A DNA stretch of 64,000 nt from the NCBI GenBank assembly GCA_946807835.1, contig OX327699.1:23176014-23240013 (forward strand), given 5' to 3'. The stretch comes from Ailanthus altissimus (lineage: Eukaryota; Streptophyta; Magnoliopsida; Sapindales; Simaroubaceae). The translations under genes were made by a program, and so were the position numbers. The notes below the pieces were generated by a model that worked only from the letters and a program-made list of their open reading frames with translations, was not told the DNA's origin and did no database searches. Each line of letters begins with the position of its first letter. Position 1 is the first letter of the stretch. This document shows, one piece after another, positions 60,743 to 64,000 of this stretch.

Positions 60743-63391
60743 TTATAGAAAAGCGGCTTTTCCGCATTTGATGACATTCGCAGGAATTGGAACTTCATCT
60801 CTCTCAGGAATGGCTGATGGATCCTCCTTCGCTGCACCTTGGACTCTTATGTACAGCTCTTGCCCAAGATAACAATTCTCTGCATTTTGTGACCTCAAGT
60901 TCCAAATTCCTCGATTGTCCAGCTTTATCATTATTGCCGTCCATGAAAACGGATAAACCTTTTCATTGATCACAAGTATGATGTCACATTAACATAACTG
61001 TTAAGCAAATGTAATTCAAGTTTGATTATGTATTAGTTTAACAAACCTGAACCGTAGAGCGAGAGACAGCATCAACCATGTTATATGTTGCCATCTTACT
61101 CCTATCCCATCGCCCCTTGTCCATTCTGCAAAGCCAATAACATCACACAATGTCATTAGACATAAAAACATTAAGCCAATTGCAATATGATCCAATACCA
61201 AAAACTGCAAAGCTTTGCTCACCCAACAACAAAGAAATTGTAGCCATCAATGTGCCATGATTGCAAATATGGAAGAGGATTATAAAAGACGATGTGGACG
61301 AAGTCGTTTTGAATGGCATCAAGAACTGAAGTTCCTAATGCAGGGAAATCAACCATCGACGAGTCAGAGTCAAGGGAAATCAAATCGTTGGGGAGCTGAA
61401 AGTAGTCAGCTAACGTCAATGGTGTGTCTGTATACACAAATGATATTCTATTGATTGTGTATCGGAGTTTACTTCCACGATCAATCATAATTCCATTCTC
61501 AAGGAACAATGTGCTGGAGATATTGATCTTGCCGTAATGGTAGGAACCTTGAGGATTTGGCCTAGCAGCTCCTGCTGTTAAATTCCACCTGTTTAAACAA
61601 AGATTTTAAGTGATTACTGTTTCCTGTTTTGTGCTTAGTTTTGAGAGTATTTGATTACCTTATTGAACGAGCCTGGTTCAGAGAGAACATGTAATCAAAA
61701 GGTGATGGTCCTGATGGGAGAGGGCCATAAGGATTGTCTTCTGAGTCTGGATAGCGAATTATACCGGTGCCAAAAAGCTCGAACTTTGTAAAACGGGAAC
61801 TTGCAACCATGTAGTAAGGCTTGCCATTAGTTTTGTTCTTAGCCGTGACTAGAACCGAGTAAGATTGGCCAACATGAATATCCAAGCTATTGTAGTATTG
61901 TTTGAGGGTGTAAGACCCTTCAGTCTCAATCAACAATAGTAAATGGTCCTGAATCCTGAAGTTCAGAGATGTTTTCAAGCCAACATTTGAAATCCTTAGC
62001 CTGTACGTGGCTCCTGCAATTAAGAAAAATTAATATTTGCTTAGTAAAGCCTGGCAGCGTCATATCCAACATTACAAACACGACAATAGACGTTGGACTT
62101 CTTAAATATTATGAGCTTATACCCTCAAGTCATTTCAACAAGAGAACATCTAATAACAACAATCCCAGAATTTCTAATTAGATGATAGGATTAATTTCCC
62201 ATCTTTTGCAGATTCTGTACGACAAATACGTTGTTCATACTAGTCATTACTATATATCATTCTCTTTGAAACAGGCCTATTAAATCTAACGGTCTAACTA
62301 TAAATACTTAATAAACACTAATAATATTTTGTAATTTCATATATATTGAAGAACTTTTCTAAAGATGTTCAGAACAGCATTTGACAAAAAGATAAAGGAA
62401 ATTCTAGCAACCAAAAGGGAGAAACAGAAAGAAAAATGTAAGCATACAAAATATCACCTGGTTCGAAATTAAAAATTGCTTGATTAGGTCCGAGTCCATT
62501 GATGAGTATCCCATCTGGCGTAGGCAAAGAGTTTCCAGCATCAAGTGAAGCCCTCATGTTCTGCGGCAATGCATTTTCTTTCTCGTTTACAGAAAAAATA
62601 ACATAACTAAAATAATGATTGGAGATAAAAAAAAATTTGTGTCTGATATATGTAACTTTTATTACAAGCATACCCGGTAATCTGCATTATACCAATCTCC
62701 GATCAGGATATCAAGTTCTCTGCGTGGTTGAGAAAATGGAACAGGAATAACATGGCGATTATTCACACGGATTGCCCCATATCCACCTGCAGCCTTTTGA
62801 AAGAGAAGTGAAGGGAAGTAGAAGAAACTTCCAATTTGATCCTTGATCAGAAAACTGTATGTCCAGTTTTGGCCTGGTAGTACCGGGCAATTCGTCCCTT
62901 GTACCCCATCTTGCCATGAATTTCTTCTAAGTTGCACCCCATTCCTAAAATTAAACCAAATTAATTAATAAACTATAAGATTTTTATACAACAAAAATAA
63001 AATGCTTAAGAGTATCGAAGTAGCAACCACGTCATGAGAAATGGATCTGTTAAGTTGTTGAGAATATTGATATTTACGACATCGTTTGTTGTTGCATTCA
63101 ACAGCGGCCCCGGGAATTGATCGTTGATTACAATAACCTGATGATTCACAAAAAAACTATTTTTATCTAACAAAAATCATTTAACCAGAACATGCAAAAG
63201 TAAAGTTAGAATAAACTGTGCAATAAAGTGACCTGTTTATCAACACCAAGAGGGGCACGTTGAGAATAAGAGACAGTCCAGTCAAGGAAAAGTTGGGGTG
63301 ATTTGGCATCAACCAACGCCGTGAAAACAGAAAGAAAAAGAAGAACAAGCGTTGATATTACAAGCCTAATGGGGTTCATCACTGGACTCAT
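60743..63391 (-). CDS. SKU5-similar (SKS) multicopper-oxidase-like protein, L-ascorbate oxidase homologue
   Basis: Eight exons, 552 aa: 63391-63233, 63137-63028, 62944-62674, 62560-62458, 62013-61659, 61588-61223, 61125-61047, 60958-60743. The Met at 63391 was chosen because it directly precedes a signal peptide (IRLVISTLVLLFLSVFTA); an in-frame Met at 63421 is the alternative. Three cupredoxin-like domains follow: INDQFPGPLLNATTND, GVQLRRNSWQDGVQGTNCPV, IGSFFYFPSLLFQKAAGGYG, then LILINGLG-type and a third near the C-terminus (LQSWHIDGYNFFVVG). Copper ligands of true oxidases are lost: TWNG replaces HWHG, and FYFPS replaces WYHSH. The family includes SKU5 and pollen Bp10/NTP303-type proteins acting at the cell wall. 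No GPI-anchor tail is evident at the GKAAFL end. Confidence 0.93.
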
Positions 63392-64000
63392 TGTGGTTGA
63401 CAGATGAAAATGATGGCTCATTCAAAGCAACTCTTACACATCAGCTTGGGATTTTGAGGTTAAAAAAAATGCAAGAAACTAGGAAGTGGTAATTTATAGG
63501 AATGAAGAAATGAAGAGGCCGTTTGTGTTGAATTTCAGTATCTATTGATCTCTCCTACACTCCAGCTACACATTTTCTTTTTCTTTTTCCATTTCATTAT
63601 TCGGTCGTTTGGATTAGGATTATCTTATTGATAGAGCACAGTTTAGTCACAAGAAGAATGCTTATTGCTTGGTGCAACTAAAATATATAAAATATTGCAC
63701 TTCAACTCGCACTAAAACTCCGATTCACCTTCATTTATATGCTTTCTACAATAAGCGTGTAGAATAAGGAACGCCAAACCTATCGATAAAATATTGCACT
63801 TTAACACAAGCCCGTTTATCTAGTCTTGGGTCTCTTCATATTGGGTTTTATCCATCAATAAAATGAAAATACCAATTTTCATCTTCATTTCTTGTTCGTG
63901 AAGGCCCAGAATTTTCGTTTGCTGGGCATTGATTCGAAACCCAAAATGGTACAGATATAGGAAAGTTCGAGAGGTGTTCTGTTATCTGTCGCAGGTAATG
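63392..64000. other. Upstream region of the SKU5-similar gene
   Basis: Contains the promoter side of the minus-strand gene. At the window end, CGCAG/GTAATG could be the splice donor of a first exon of a plus-strand gene beyond the window; no coding frame supports it here. Confidence 0.35.

Overview
This is nuclear DNA of a flowering plant, most likely a eudicot. The genes have many short AT-rich introns with GT-AG borders. Recognisable products are a beta-tubulin, a LIN/CERBERUS-type U-box/WD40 E3 ligase, a BRE-like BRISC subunit, a PSK SIMULATOR (DUF3475/DUF668) protein and a SKU5-similar cupredoxin. The transposons (Copia, Mutator with a captured ULP1 gene, LINE) are also of plant type. Genus and species cannot be settled from the sequence alone. 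Exon borders given below were worked out by hand from splice signals and reading-frame continuity, and each full gene closes to an intact frame.

Positions 1-23,000 are a transposon-rich block. An old plus-strand Copia element (decayed LTRs near 790-1298 and 12660-13176, decayed gag/protease between) was interrupted inside gag by a much younger minus-strand Copia element (1687-11247). The younger element has two 2,490-bp LTRs that differ at about five positions and a perfect 5-bp target duplication, yet its interior is full of stops. After a gene-poor gap comes a Mutator-like element (about 15559-22050) carrying two convergent pseudogenes: a ULP1 protease with a DUF1985 region on the plus strand, and a truncated MuDRA transposase on the minus strand.

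Positions 23,000-64,000 are gene-rich. In order: a coiled-coil (leucine-zipper-like) nuclear-type protein (+); a 5'-truncated LINE with a 17-bp target duplication; beta-tubulin (-); a BRE/BABAM2 homologue (-); a previously unlisted-looking box C/D snoRNA gene (+) with its own telo-box and TATA box, divergent from BRE; the 16-exon LIN-like E3 ligase (-), whose sixth intron contains a whole decayed Copia element; a truncated N-terminal copy of a PSI gene (+) about 2 kb upstream of the full PSI gene (+); a frameshifted secreted Pro/Gln-rich gene (+); a possible orphan 3' exon (-); and a SKU5-similar protein (-).

The genes do not form a pathway. The host genes are ordinary housekeeping, signalling and cell-wall genes. 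The most interesting signals are the snoRNA, the Copia insertion lying 14 bp from a splice acceptor, the recently mobile but coding-dead Copia element with a hairpin array in its leader, and the ULP1-carrying Mutator element.
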